DNA from: Blautia coccoides
GTDB taxonomy: Bacteria; Bacillota; Clostridia; Lachnospirales; Lachnospiraceae
Assembly: GCF_034355335.1 (NCBI RefSeq)
Contig: NZ_CP136422.1
Coordinates: forward strand, 263,001-327,000
DNA length: 64,000 bases
Direction: 5' to 3'
The notes under the pieces are model-generated. The model searched no databases and was not told where the DNA came from. It saw only the letters and a program-made list of their open reading frames with translations. The position numbers and the translations under genes are program-made. Within the stretch, counting starts at the first letter, position 1. Each line of letters begins with the position of its first letter. This document shows, in pieces, positions 17,206 through 26,427 of the stretch.

Positions 17206-18113
17206 TCTTGCTCTTTTCCCTCGTCTGCCTTTTCCTTTCCATTATTATAGTGATCAAAGTGAGAAAAAGGCTTGTTGAATACACACGCCAGATGAGCGAT
17301 TGTCTGGATGCCATGATTGCAGGCCGAACGGATCTTGTGTTTCAGGAGGAGAAGGACACCCTGACAGGCAAGCTGCAGTCGAAACTGCACCGCCTGTATG
17401 AGATACTGAACCGGCAGTCCCAGGAAAATAAAATACAGCGCCAGCAGCTTGAAACCATAGTCGCAGATATTTCCCATCAGGTGAAAACACCCATTGCAAA
17501 TGTGAGGATGTATCACAGCCTATTACAGAAAAAGAACCTGGATGAGGAGAAAAAGGAACAGTTTTTGGATGCTGCCCAGAGGCAGACAGATAAGCTGGAA
17601 TTTCTCATGAAGAGTATGATCAAGATGTCCAGGCTGGAGACGGGTATTGTGGAAGTCCAGCCAAAAGAAAATCCCATCCGTGTGCTGCTGGAACAGGCAG
17701 TCTGTGACATTGCCCTGAAGGCGGAGGCTAAGCAGATTGAAATAGAGATGGAATGTGACGAAAATCTGAGGGCAGTATTTGATAAGAAGTGGACCCTGGA
17801 AGCAGTCTTTAATATTTTGGACAATGCGGTAAAGTACACCGGACAAGGGGGAAAAATACAGATTCAGGCCCAGATAACCGATTTTTTTGTCCGCATTAGC
17901 ATAAGGGACAATGGAAAAGGAATCAGGGAAGAGCGGCTGACTGAGATATTTAAGCGTTTTTACCGGGAGCCGGAAGTGGCAGACCAGGACGGTGTGGGAA
18001 TCGGTCTGTACCTGGCACGGGAGATTGTCATGAAGGAAAGAGGATTTATAGAGGTGCGGTCAAAAACAGGGAAAGGCACTACATTTTATGTCAACCTGCC
18101 CACGGCACAGTAG
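17193..18113 (+). CDS. Sensor histidine kinase, single membrane helix
   Basis: This kinase of about 306 residues has one N-terminal membrane helix (about 4-22), a dimerisation helix with His95 in DISHQVKTPIAN, an N box FNILDNAVKYT and G boxes NGKGI and GVGIGLYLAREI. I take the ATG at 17193, preceded by GGGGAAG, instead of the ATG at 17172. With no extracellular sensor, it probably reads flux through the ABC transporter encoded at 18206-21430. Confidence 0.9.
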   Translation: MEKLILLFSLVCLFLSIIIVIKVRKRLVEYTRQMSDCLDAMIAGRTDLVFQEEKDTLTGKLQSKLHRLYEILNRQSQENKIQRQQLETIVADISHQVKTPIANVRMYHSLLQKKNLDEEKKEQFLDAAQRQTDKLEFLMKSMIKMSRLETGIVEVQPKENPIRVLLEQAVCDIALKAEAKQIEIEMECDENLRAVFDKKWTLEAVFNILDNAVKYTGQGGKIQIQAQITDFFVRISIRDNGKGIREERLTEIFKRFYREPEVADQDGVGIGLYLAREIVMKERGFIEVRSKTGKGTTFYVNLPTAQ

Positions 18114-18116
18114 AGA

Positions 18117-18167
18117 GATTATCTCAAACTTGTTACTTTTTTGAGAAGAGTTTGAGATAATCTTTTT
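18117..18167 (+). terminator. Terminator or attenuator between kinase and ABC genes
   Basis: A perfect 14-base stem (18117-18130 with 18149-18162) with an 18-base loop is followed by TTTTT. The ABC genes begin 38 bases later with no obvious separate strong promoter, so readthrough or attenuation may set their level. Confidence 0.8.
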
Positions 18168-18205
18168 GTATGCTATATACATCAAAGGAAAGGCAGGAAA
18201 AAAGA

Positions 18206-18889
18206 ATGGAATATATTTTAGAGACAAAGAATCTGAAGAAATACTACGGACAGGAACCGAATATCACGAAAGCGCTGGACGGCATTGATGTGAAAGTGGA
18301 ACGGGGAGAATTCGTATCCATCATAGGAACAAGCGGAAGCGGAAAATCTACACTGCTGAATATGCTGGGCGGACTGGACATTCCAAGTTCAGGAAGTGTA
18401 AAGATCAGAGGCAAGGAAATCGGTAAAATGAACGATGAACAGCTCACCGTATTCCGCAGAAGAAATATTGGGTTTGTGTTTCAGAATTATAATCTGGTAC
18501 CTATCCTGAATGTATATCAGAATATCGTGCTTCCCATAGAGCTGGACGGCAGTACGATTGACAAGACTTATGTGGAGGAGATCATACATCTGCTCCACCT
18601 GGAGGAAAAGCTGGATAATCTTCCAAACAACCTCTCCGGGGGCCAGCAGCAGAGGGTTGCCATCGCAAGGGCACTGGCAAGCAAGCCGGCCATCATCCTG
18701 GCAGATGAACCGACGGGAAATCTGGATTCCAAAACATCCCTGGAGGTTATGCAGCTTTTGAAGATGACCAGCACCGAGTTTGGCCAGACACTAGTCATGA
18801 TCACCCACAACCCGGAACTGGCACAGATCGCGGACCGTATGATCCATATAGAAGATGGAAAAATCGTAGAGAGAAAAGAAAACATTTAG
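18206..18889 (+). CDS. ABC transporter ATPase, BceA/MacB-type
   Basis: This ATPase of about 227 residues has Walker A GTSGSGKST (41-49), the FVFQNYNLVP Q loop, signature LSGGQQQRVAIARA, Walker B ILADEPTGNLDS and switch His in ITHNPEL. The ATG at 18206 follows purine-rich AAAGGAAAGGCAGG; the upstream ATG at 18170 lacks a site. It pairs with the FtsX-type permease 12 bases downstream to remove or shield against envelope-targeting peptides. Confidence 0.92.
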   Translation: MEYILETKNLKKYYGQEPNITKALDGIDVKVERGEFVSIIGTSGSGKSTLLNMLGGLDIPSSGSVKIRGKEIGKMNDEQLTVFRRRNIGFVFQNYNLVPILNVYQNIVLPIELDGSTIDKTYVEEIIHLLHLEEKLDNLPNNLSGGQQQRVAIARALASKPAIILADEPTGNLDSKTSLEVMQLLKMTSTEFGQTLVMITHNPELAQIADRMIHIEDGKIVERKENI

Positions 18890-18901
18890 GAGGATAGGGC
18901 T

Positions 18902-21430
18902 ATGATGCTGAATAATAATAACAAAAAATTTATCAAAACCCTGTCCAATAACTGCCTGAAAGCCAACAGAAACAGGAATATCATAGCTGTTCTGGCTATT
19001 ATCCTCACGGCAGTATTGTTTACGGCACTTGCTACAGTGGCACAGGGAACGCAGATATCCGTGAAAGAGCAGATGCTGCGCCAGGCAGGGACACGGTTTA
19101 TGGTGTCAATCAAAAATCTCTCCAGGGAGGAAGCGGAAACTCTGGTGCAGGATCCGGCTTTTTCGGCAGCAGGTATGGAGAGATATGCTGCAAACGCTGT
19201 GAATAAGGAATTAAATAGTTTAATGGTATCCGTTGGATGGCTTGACCGGACAAATGTTGAAAACAGTTTTATGGATTTGGAAAAGGGCCATTATCCCAAG
19301 AAAGATAATGAAATAGCCTGCGATTCTGTGGTCCTGGAACTTCTGGGGCTTCCCAATGAAACCGGCACCTCTTTCACATTGGAGTATGAGACGCGGGACG
19401 GAAAAAAAGAAGCAGAGATGACCGTGTGCGGAATCTGGAAAGGTATGAAACATGAACAGCGCGCAGTCATGATGGTTACGGAAGCGTTTGTGGAAAAAAC
19501 AGGAAAGGAGCTTGGCCCGGAATATGCGGAGCTGGAGAAAAACGCATATACAGTCAGGGGTACCTTTCCGTCGGATAAAAATATAAAAGAAAATCTGGAC
19601 AAATTAGTAGAGAAAATGGGTTACGATCCTGCGGCCGAGCGCGGGGAAGAGGGATTTATAATACACAATACCAACCCAGTCTATGAGACTAAGTCAATGG
19701 ACTCCGGGCAGACGATCATCACAATAGTTTTAGGGGTCATGCTTATTCTGCTGGCAGGATATCTTATCATCTATAATATTTTTAAGATCTCAATTGAAAA
19801 AGATATCCGTTTATACGGGCAGCTTAAGACCATCGGTACCTCACCGAAACAAATCCGGTATATGGTAAACCGTCAGGGAATGATGCTTTCTATCATAGGT
19901 ATCCCTGTTGGACTCATTCTGGGATGGCTGCTTGGGAATGGCCTTCTACCCCTGGTTATGGCAAGTACGTCTTACCGTGATACGATCCTTATCAAACCCA
20001 ATCTGTGGGTATGGTTATTTGCGGCGGCATTTACACTCCTCACGGTGAGGATCAGCAGCAGCAGACCCGGAAAGATAGCAGGAAAAATATCTCCTGTGGA
20101 GGCTTTGAAATATCATGGTGCCAAAAGCGGAAAGAAAAAGCAGAAAAAAGGCATGGACTCCAAAAACCGTATTCTGCAGATGGCGGGAGCTAATCTTGGG
20201 AGAAACAAAGGTAAAACCATACTGGTTATTTTGTCTATATGTCTTAGTGTCATCCTGCTGAACAGTGTCTTAAATTTTACAGAGAGTATGGATAAAGAGG
20301 CGTATGTGCAGCATGAGACAGCAGCGGATTTTGATGTGAGGAGCGGCGATTTTCTGAAATCCGTAACAGAGGACTATCTGAAGGTAGTTCCGCAAAAAAC
20401 AGCACAGGAGCTTAAGGAACTGGACGGAATAAAGGATTTTACCCAGGTCTATGTACGGATGATCCCGGAACAGCAGATCACAGAGGATAGGGGGGATTGC
20501 GGGAAATTAATAAAAATAAACGGAAAGACCACACCGGATGATATCACGGAATTTGACAGAAACAGAATGTTATATGGATTCGATGAAAATGCTTTTCAAA
20601 GAGCAAAGCTTGTAGAAGGTACCATTGACTATGAAAAGCTTTGTACTGGGAATTATGTTGTGGCAAACGGATCTTTGAGTGACAGGGGTGAATATGAGTA
20701 TGAAATCCAGGAACTTCACGCAGGGGATGTCATAGAGGTGGAGATAGAGGGGGAAGTGAAAGAATATACGGTGATGGCTGTCATCGGTACCCTCAGCTCC
20801 CTGAGTATGTCCTACAGCGCAGGCGGGTATGAGGCAGTTACCTTTGCAGAACCCGTTTTCCGGGAGATGTTCCCTGAGAACCGGGACCCGATCCACTGTC
20901 TGTTTGATGTGGAGGACGGTTACTTTGACAGCATCAGTTCATATTTGCAGGATTTTACACAGGAAAGCGGGCTGGCTCTGCAGTCAAGGCTCACTGCTGA
21001 GGAGGAGTTCGCCAAGATGCAGGGAACATACAATGCGGTGGGGATCATCGTAGCATTGATCCTGGGGATCATCGGTGTCCTGAACCTGATCAATGTGATT
21101 TTTACGGGAGCCATCGCAAGACAGCGGGAATTCGCATCCATGAGAAGCATTGGAATGACAAGGAGACAGCTCAGGAAGTTATTTGTGTATGAAGGCATCA
21201 TATATGCAGTCCTAGCAGGAATCGCAGGAGTAGCCGTCAGTGCCGCCGTATCGCTGACACTGGTGAAAAGTTTTACAAGTGGGTTCTGGTTTGCGAAATA
21301 TCAGTTTATCATCCTTCCTGCCATTGTTACCGCTCTGATCTGTCTTCTGCTGTCAGTGATCATCTCTGCAGTTGTGGATAAGGTTTGGAACAAGGGAAGT
21401 GTTGTGGAACAGCTGAGGGAAGTTGAGTAA
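18902..21430 (+). CDS. FtsX/MacB-type ABC permease
   Basis: This 842-residue protein has a first membrane helix near 25-45 and an extracellular segment. Two FtsX-type helix sets follow: about 270-385, with the conserved LYGQLKTIGTSPKQI, and about 710-835, with REFASMRSIGMTRRQLRKLF. A further helix near 440 precedes a second outside domain. The two large extracellular domains are like those of lipid II/peptide-handling exporters. An AGGAGG site precedes the start. It is the membrane half of the transporter and probably the sensor that activates the kinase at 17193. Confidence 0.9.
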   Translation: MMLNNNNKKFIKTLSNNCLKANRNRNIIAVLAIILTAVLFTALATVAQGTQISVKEQMLRQAGTRFMVSIKNLSREEAETLVQDPAFSAAGMERYAANAVNKELNSLMVSVGWLDRTNVENSFMDLEKGHYPKKDNEIACDSVVLELLGLPNETGTSFTLEYETRDGKKEAEMTVCGIWKGMKHEQRAVMMVTEAFVEKTGKELGPEYAELEKNAYTVRGTFPSDKNIKENLDKLVEKMGYDPAAERGEEGFIIHNTNPVYETKSMDSGQTIITIVLGVMLILLAGYLIIYNIFKISIEKDIRLYGQLKTIGTSPKQIRYMVNRQGMMLSIIGIPVGLILGWLLGNGLLPLVMASTSYRDTILIKPNLWVWLFAAAFTLLTVRISSSRPGKIAGKISPVEALKYHGAKSGKKKQKKGMDSKNRILQMAGANLGRNKGKTILVILSICLSVILLNSVLNFTESMDKEAYVQHETAADFDVRSGDFLKSVTEDYLKVVPQKTAQELKELDGIKDFTQVYVRMIPEQQITEDRGDCGKLIKINGKTTPDDITEFDRNRMLYGFDENAFQRAKLVEGTIDYEKLCTGNYVVANGSLSDRGEYEYEIQELHAGDVIEVEIEGEVKEYTVMAVIGTLSSLSMSYSAGGYEAVTFAEPVFREMFPENRDPIHCLFDVEDGYFDSISSYLQDFTQESGLALQSRLTAEEEFAKMQGTYNAVGIIVALILGIIGVLNLINVIFTGAIARQREFASMRSIGMTRRQLRKLFVYEGIIYAVLAGIAGVAVSAAVSLTLVKSFTSGFWFAKYQFIILPAIVTALICLLLSVIISAVVDKVWNKGSVVEQLREVE

Positions 21431-21457
21431 TAACATATCTGCTTCATGCAGGCAAAA

Positions 21458-21493
21458 AAACAGCAGGCGGCTTTTACGGCTTTCCTGCTGTTT
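21458..21493. terminator. Terminator after the FtsX-type permease
   Basis: AAACAGCAGG (21458-21467) pairs exactly with CCTGCTGTTT (21484-21493). On the minus strand the stem is followed by TTTTGCC, so it can serve both directions, including the facing peptide gene. Confidence 0.7.
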
Positions 21494-21540
21494 ATTGATC
21501 CCTGTGTATTTTTATTTGGTTATCTGTCATGGCGGTCATA

Positions 21541-21720
21541 TTATTTTTTAGTCGGAACGTAGTATCCGCCGTTCATCATGATGATACCCGGTGCAATAAT
21601 GTCTACATTTTCGATCAAATAATTTTTGAAACGCTCCCATAAAGTAGCTTTCTTCTCATTTTTTATTTCCGCTGTCTGCATATCTCCTGCGGTTCCTGCA
21701 TATAATGTGTATTTGTTCAT
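21541..21720 (-). CDS. Small 59-residue protein of unknown function
   Basis: The frame starts MNKYTLYAGTAGDM after GAAAGGGGA at good spacing. It has a charged middle (IKNEKKATLWERFKNYL) and ends in a glycine- and tyrosine-rich tail (APGIIMMNGGYYVPTKK). There is no signal peptide or long membrane helix. I do not recognise the family. It faces the FtsX-type exporter and stands alone with a terminator. A small secreted or regulatory peptide is possible, but no modification or export gene is beside it. Confidence 0.6.
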   Translation of the reverse strand: MNKYTLYAGTAGDMQTAEIKNEKKATLWERFKNYLIENVDIIAPGIIMMNGGYYVPTKK

Positions 21721-21900
21721 AATGGTTTCCCCTTTCAATTATTGCTTTTCTTTATTACGTGTCTTATGTTATCATGAGTTTACGGTGGATTTTAGATATT
21801 TTTTTAGCTATTTATTAGGGCGATTTTGACACGGATGCTATTGGATATGCCTATAGTGCCGATAGGAGCGGTAACATGTTGACATGAAGGAGGTGCCTTT

Positions 21901-22734
21901 TTGCAGAAAATGATATATGAACCGCTGTTCGAGCTGGAGAAGACAGGGATCAATATAGCTTACCACACGAAAAAGGGGAGATACAGCCCGCCCCATTGGC
22001 ATTCCGCCATTGAACTGATTTATGTGCTGAACGGTACAGCCACAATTTCTATAGAAGGAAAAGACTGCAATCTGGTAGCAGGGGAGTTTATTGTAGTGGA
22101 TTCCAACCGGGTCCATGAGGCACAGTGTGCAAGGGTTTCCATGATGGTGGTGATCCATTATTCCAGAGCGGGTATGAAGAATTATATGACTAAGATTGAT
22201 GAATACCGCTTCTATTGCTCCAGGCAGTCTCTGAAAAAGGAAAAACTGGACAAATACCTGGAAATCTGCGGTCTTTTAAAACGTTTGCCTCCTCTGTATG
22301 TGACCCGCCCCGCCGGATATCGTCTGCAGAGCCAGGCTGTGGCTATGGAAGTGCTGTTTGAGCTTGTCAATCACTTTTCCGCTGCGGCGGATTCCACGGG
22401 ATTGGTGAATGATGACACGGTTTTGGAACGTCTGGCAGAGATAACAGCTTACATTGAGGAACATCACAGGGAAAAGATAACACTGGAGGATATCGCATCC
22501 AACTTTTATCTGAGCAGGGAGTATTTCAGCCGTTTTTTCAGGCAGAATATGGGAGTGACATTTTCACGTTATGTAAACCAAGTGAGGATGATGCATATTT
22601 ACCATGATCTGTGTAGCACAGGGGAAGGTGTCATGGAATTGGCGGAGAAGCATGGGTTCGCCAATTATAAGCTTTTTAACAGAATGTTTCAGGAGATATA
22701 TGGGTGTAAGCCCAGTGATGTGAGGAAGAGATAA
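21901..22734 (+). CDS. AraC-family regulator with cupin sensor
   Basis: This 277-residue regulator has an N-terminal cupin (SPPHWHSAIELIYVLNGTATI near 30-50) and a C-terminal helix-turn-helix pair (LEDIASNFYLSREYFSRFF, ANYKLFNRMFQEIYGCKPSDVRKR). The TTG at 21901 lies 6 bases after GAAGGAGGTG; the ATG at 21910 is too far from it. Its target is uncertain because the adjacent genes are not a typical transport set. Confidence 0.88.
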   Translation: MQKMIYEPLFELEKTGINIAYHTKKGRYSPPHWHSAIELIYVLNGTATISIEGKDCNLVAGEFIVVDSNRVHEAQCARVSMMVVIHYSRAGMKNYMTKIDEYRFYCSRQSLKKEKLDKYLEICGLLKRLPPLYVTRPAGYRLQSQAVAMEVLFELVNHFSAAADSTGLVNDDTVLERLAEITAYIEEHHREKITLEDIASNFYLSREYFSRFFRQNMGVTFSRYVNQVRMMHIYHDLCSTGEGVMELAEKHGFANYKLFNRMFQEIYGCKPSDVRKR

Positions 22735-22779
22735 AAGCCCGGATCTGCTTTGTGTATGAGAGCATAGAGACGGAAAAAG

Positions 22780-22818
22780 CCCCCTTTAAGTCAGATAAAG
22801 TGCCTGGCTTAAAGGGGG
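22780..22818 (-). terminator. Terminator of the GT-C-like gene
   Basis: CCCCCTTTAAG (22780-22790) pairs with CTTAAAGGGGG (22808-22818). On the minus strand it is followed by CTTTTT. It lies between convergent gene ends and may also slow plus-strand transcription. Confidence 0.8.
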
Positions 22819-22853
22819 TGTGTTAATCTTAAGAAGCTTATGGATCAATGCAT

Positions 22854-24203
22854 TCAATAAATTCGGAAAAATTCTTTTATAGTGATCAGCACCAAAGCAC
22901 TGCAGAGAATACCTGACAGAATATTCCGGTATCTCATCTTGGAAATAAAACGTTCGGTCAGATGAGTGACTCCGCATACTGTAAAGTACATCATGGGCAC
23001 AAGGCCCGGCAGGATATACCGCCCCTGGGGCTGGTAATCCACACAGTAGGAGTGGTAAAAGTTCAGTACAACGGGAATAATGGCGGCAAACAGCATACCC
23101 CAGTTAAAAACAGCTTTCTGCCGTATTTCCCCATTTTGACGAAGCTGAAACATTTTTTTGATCTGCATCAGACACCCGATCAGCCCGGCTATGAACAGAA
23201 TGTAATAGAGGACAATGATCCAGGATTCCACCCAAAACTGGAACTGGCCAAACACACCTACAAAACTGCGGAGGACGTCGAACATCCAGTGACCGGTGAG
23301 CATGGACAGGATTGTGTATCCCTGTGCCCTTCCGGAGGATAGGGCTGTGGAAGGTCTGAACTGCTCCTGGGCATACCGGTCAGCAAAGTCATTACTGGTG
23401 GCAAGACCCAGCCAGTCTCCGTCATAAATCATATAATTCCGGACAAACCACCAGCCGCAGACCAGAAGTCCTATGACTGCCACCAGGATACCGCGTTTCA
23501 GCCAGTATTTCCAGTCAATCTGTTTCCTGTTGTCTGTCAGGCAGCTCAGAGTAAAGACAAAGATGCTGCAGAGCAGAAAACCATAGGCATTCAGATAGGA
23601 CATGGCACACAGACCGAGCCAGATGCCAAGGCCGATACAACTGGGCACATCCCAATTCCGCTCCATGCCTATGAGCCAGTAATATATAATAGCCGCGCCG
23701 CAGCAGATGGCCATGGCATCATTATTTACATAGATGCCCATGAACAAAGCTTCAGGCAGGACGGCAACCAGACATACGAAGAACCATTTGCTGTATCCGT
23801 CAAATAACTTTTTGCCGGAGCGAAAGACAAAGAAAACGGCTCCCGTTGTAAAACAGGCAGAGACAAGTCTTGCGGCAAACAGGAGATGCTGAGGATCTGT
23901 GGAGAAGATACTCATTACATTCATGAACAGGGCTGATATCATGTAAGATAATATAGGAAGAAATGCATAGGAGGTACCCCATATGGGATTTCTTATAGAT
24001 GGGTCACCGCCGTGAGGAAGCTTGCCGTGTTCATAGATATACATGGGGATATCATAACGCATTTTTTCATCGGGGCCGGCGTCCAGAGGCAGCAGGTGTG
24101 CCCAGTGCACACAGAAGAAGAAGATTCCTGCCAGGAACGCAAGCTCAAAGATAAAATAAATGCGGGAACGGTCAGAAAGTATATTTTTTATTTGTAACTG
24201 CAT
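22854..24203 (-). CDS. Polytopic GT-C-like membrane protein
   Basis: This 449-residue protein has about ten membrane helices. A first extracellular loop carries acidic and aromatic residues (LPLDAGPDEKMRYDIPMYIYEHG), the layout of GT39/PMT/ArnT-type transferases that use lipid-linked sugars, where an Asp/Glu in loop 1 is catalytic. It also resembles DUF2142 proteins. The ATG follows AGAAAGGA. It is a single gene with its own promoter and terminator. The acceptor and donor cannot be read from the sequence. Confidence 0.75.
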   Translation of the reverse strand: MQLQIKNILSDRSRIYFIFELAFLAGIFFFCVHWAHLLPLDAGPDEKMRYDIPMYIYEHGKLPHGGDPSIRNPIWGTSYAFLPILSYMISALFMNVMSIFSTDPQHLLFAARLVSACFTTGAVFFVFRSGKKLFDGYSKWFFVCLVAVLPEALFMGIYVNNDAMAICCGAAIIYYWLIGMERNWDVPSCIGLGIWLGLCAMSYLNAYGFLLCSIFVFTLSCLTDNRKQIDWKYWLKRGILVAVIGLLVCGWWFVRNYMIYDGDWLGLATSNDFADRYAQEQFRPSTALSSGRAQGYTILSMLTGHWMFDVLRSFVGVFGQFQFWVESWIIVLYYILFIAGLIGCLMQIKKMFQLRQNGEIRQKAVFNWGMLFAAIIPVVLNFYHSYCVDYQPQGRYILPGLVPMMYFTVCGVTHLTERFISKMRYRNILSGILCSALVLITIKEFFRIY

Positions 24204-24243
24204 GGGAAATCCTTTCTATCGTATATTGTCAACAGTCAGTCCT

Positions 24244-24272
24244 ATAGTAACGCATCTTTCCAGAAATGGCAA
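24244..24272 (-). promoter_or_regulatory. Promoter of the GT-C-like gene with overlapping palindrome
   Basis: On the minus strand TTGCCA (24272-24267) and TACTAT (24249-24244) have a 17-base spacer. The imperfect palindrome at 24261-24295 covers the -35 box, so a bound protein would repress the gene. Confidence 0.6.
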
Positions 24273-24439
24273 CGATTTATCGTCGACAATTTCTGAAGAT
24301 TGGTAAAGAATAGTTGTTCTGAAACGGCAGGCGCTGTATGCGCAGAAGGCTGTATCGGTGTATCATAAGGGTGCTATTAATATATGAAGAAACAGAAATG
24401 CTTTTAAACATAAAAAGCCATATTTTGTGTAATGGTACT

Positions 24440-24467
24440 TTGCGATTTTTGAAAGTCATGGTATAGT
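24440..24467 (+). promoter_or_regulatory. Promoter of the DUF3887 lipoprotein gene
   Basis: TTGCGA (24440-24445) and TATAGT (24462-24467) are separated by 16 bases, about 65 bases before the ATG. Confidence 0.5.
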
Positions 24468-24532
24468 GTAACAAGAAGTTCGCACTTTGGAAACTAATCA
24501 ACAGCGGCGGTGCCGCGGACAGGAGGAGTATA

Positions 24533-25063
24533 ATGAGAAAAAAGGCATTGGTGATTTTAATGGCAGCAGCAGTATTTGCACTTGCTGGCTGTGGAGACAA
24601 GACTGACAAGGATACCGGTAAGGATGATAAGAAGCAGGAGACTTCTGCGGAAGCGGAGACACCGGGTGAGGCTGAACCGGAGGTTGACAATGTAGGCCCT
24701 GCGGCGGAAGCTGAACAGATCTCTGAGAGCGATGGAAGGAAGCTCATGGAGACTGCGGTCGCTTTTACAGAGGATCTGATCGCTGCAAACCACGATAATC
24801 TGGTAAATGATTATGAGTATGAAGATGAGATGAAGGCCGTTGTGGAAAGTAAAGAGCTGGAACAGTCTATCACGGCAGCCGTGGAGGCGTCCGGTGAATT
24901 TAAAGGTACGAAAACCGCATGGCTGGGGGATCAGGCAGGAGATTATTCCAGTGTACAGGTACCCTGTGAATTTTCCGGTCAGTCCTGGAATATGATGATT
25001 TCTTTTACCTCTGACGGCAAGATCGGCGGCGTACATACTGATGTATATAAAGAGACACCGTAG
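24533..25063 (+). CDS. DUF3887 lipoprotein
   Basis: This 176-residue protein has a lipoprotein signal (LAGC near 16-19), a Glu/Lys-rich linker to about residue 65, and a DUF3887 domain ending in GKIGGVHTDVYKE. The same domain, including VQVPC and GGVHTDVY, is the N-terminal part of the hydrolase at 46948. The domain resembles NTF2-like folds, with no catalytic residues I can identify. It is probably anchored to the outer face of the membrane. Function unknown. Confidence 0.85.
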   Translation: MRKKALVILMAAAVFALAGCGDKTDKDTGKDDKKQETSAEAETPGEAEPEVDNVGPAAEAEQISESDGRKLMETAVAFTEDLIAANHDNLVNDYEYEDEMKAVVESKELEQSITAAVEASGEFKGTKTAWLGDQAGDYSSVQVPCEFSGQSWNMMISFTSDGKIGGVHTDVYKETP

Positions 25064-25239
25064 AATTACTATTTACAGCCGTTATCCGGCGTGATGGTTT
25101 TATGCCCTTGCGCATGAACTTCCTGAGGCAGCCGGCGCCACATGGGGCAGAACATTCTGTATCTGTGCTCACCGGCTTGCCTGAACGCAGGATTTGCAGT
25201 ATGATATCATAAGAGAAATATTTTACGGAGGATAAGATT

Positions 25240-26391
25240 ATGTTATGCATTAAAAATGGTCTGATTTACACAATGGCAGAAAAAGAGCCTTTTAAGGGGG
25301 ATGTTCTGATCGAGGACGGAAAGATCCGTAGGATTGGTGCGGATTTGGAAATCCCGGAGGGAACAGAGGTGATCGACGCCGAAGGAATGGAGGTCTATCC
25401 GGGGTTTGTGGAGGCACACTGCCACACAGGTCTGGACGGTTACGGGATCGGTTATGAGGGCAGGGATTACTGTGAGCTTAACGATCTGGTCACACCTCAG
25501 CTTCGTGCCATCGACGGAATCAACCCCTTTGATCCATGCTTCAAACATGCAAGAGAAGCAGGGGTAACTTGCATCGGAACCGGCCCGGGCAGTGCGGATG
25601 TACTGGGGGGAACCTTTGCGGCAGTGAAGACTGTGGGCAGCAGGATCGACAAAATGGTGGTGAAATACCCTGTTGCAATGAAGTGCGCATTTGGAGAAAA
25701 TCCTAAAAATTGTTATCAGGATAAGGGGGATACCTCCAGGATGACAACTGCGGCTCTTCTCAGAAATGAGCTGTTTAAGGCAAAGGCCTATATGGAGAAA
25801 AAGGAGGCCGCAGGGGATGACGTTCAGAAGCAGCCGGAGTTTAACCTGAAACTGGAATCTTTGATCCCGGTTCTGAAGAAAGAGATACCGCTGAAGGCTC
25901 ATGCACATCAGGCTAATGATATATTTACAGCCCTGCGTATTGCAAAAGAGTTCGGACTTGACATCACACTGGAACATGTGACAGAGGGACATCTGATTGC
26001 GGATGAGCTGGCGGGAGAGCATGTGCCCATGGCAGTAGGCCCAACACTGACCCATGCGACTAAATTTGAGCTGCAGAATAAGAGCTGGACAACACCGGGT
26101 GTTCTTGCTTCTATGGGATGCCAGGTTTCTATTATTACAGATGCGCCTGTGATCCCTCAGGAATTTCTGCCTCTGTGTGCAGGACTTGCGGTGAAAGCGG
26201 GGATGGATGAATTCGACGCTTTGAAGGCTATTACTATAAATCCTGCAAAACATTTAGGCATCGAGGACAGAGTCGGGTCACTGGAAGCGGGCAAGGATGC
26301 GGATATTGTAGTGATGACAGGAAGCCCCCTCAAGGTAGAGTCTCTGGTGAAGTATGTGTTTGTAGACGGGGTGATAGTACATCAGAATTAG
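25240..26391 (+). CDS. Amidohydrolase, imidazolonepropionase-like
   Basis: This 383-residue TIM-barrel metal hydrolase has HCH ligands at 60-62 (VEAHCHTGLDG), later ligand histidines in KAHAHQ and LEHVTEGHL, Asp in ITDAP, and the C-terminal VGSLEAGKDADIVVM strand. It belongs to the amidohydrolase group that includes HutI and prolidase-type enzymes and cleaves C-N bonds in ring amides or dipeptides. It is convergent with the AroM/DUF1177 pair and close to a peptide importer, so a peptide- or amino-acid-derived amide is the likely substrate. Confidence 0.88.
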   Translation: MLCIKNGLIYTMAEKEPFKGDVLIEDGKIRRIGADLEIPEGTEVIDAEGMEVYPGFVEAHCHTGLDGYGIGYEGRDYCELNDLVTPQLRAIDGINPFDPCFKHAREAGVTCIGTGPGSADVLGGTFAAVKTVGSRIDKMVVKYPVAMKCAFGENPKNCYQDKGDTSRMTTAALLRNELFKAKAYMEKKEAAGDDVQKQPEFNLKLESLIPVLKKEIPLKAHAHQANDIFTALRIAKEFGLDITLEHVTEGHLIADELAGEHVPMAVGPTLTHATKFELQNKSWTTPGVLASMGCQVSIITDAPVIPQEFLPLCAGLAVKAGMDEFDALKAITINPAKHLGIEDRVGSLEAGKDADIVVMTGSPLKVESLVKYVFVDGVIVHQN

Positions 26392-26407
26392 GAGTGTGAG
26401 AAAAGCA

Positions 26408-26427
26408 GGCTCCTGATATCAGGAGCC
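26408..26427. terminator. Perfect 20-bp palindrome between convergent genes
   Basis: Positions 26408-26427 form a perfect palindrome (arms GGCTCCTG and CAGGAGCC around ATAT). It includes the AroM stop codon and is followed on the minus strand by TGCTTTT. It probably ends AroM and slows plus-strand transcription; protein binding is also possible. Confidence 0.55.

Larger units (their letters stand above)
24204..24532. other. Divergent regulatory region
   Basis: No gene is seen in this 329-base gap. It holds a good minus-strand promoter for the GT-C-like gene, a plus-strand promoter for the DUF3887 lipoprotein gene, and an imperfect palindrome at about 24261-24295 with outer arms CAGAAAT/ATTTCTG and inner arms ACGAT/ATCGT. 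Confidence 0.6.

Noticed and set aside
25243..26253. Minus-strand ORF of 336 codons
   Set aside because: It is a long shadow of the amidohydrolase gene; its composition is unlike a real protein and no ribosome site is present.
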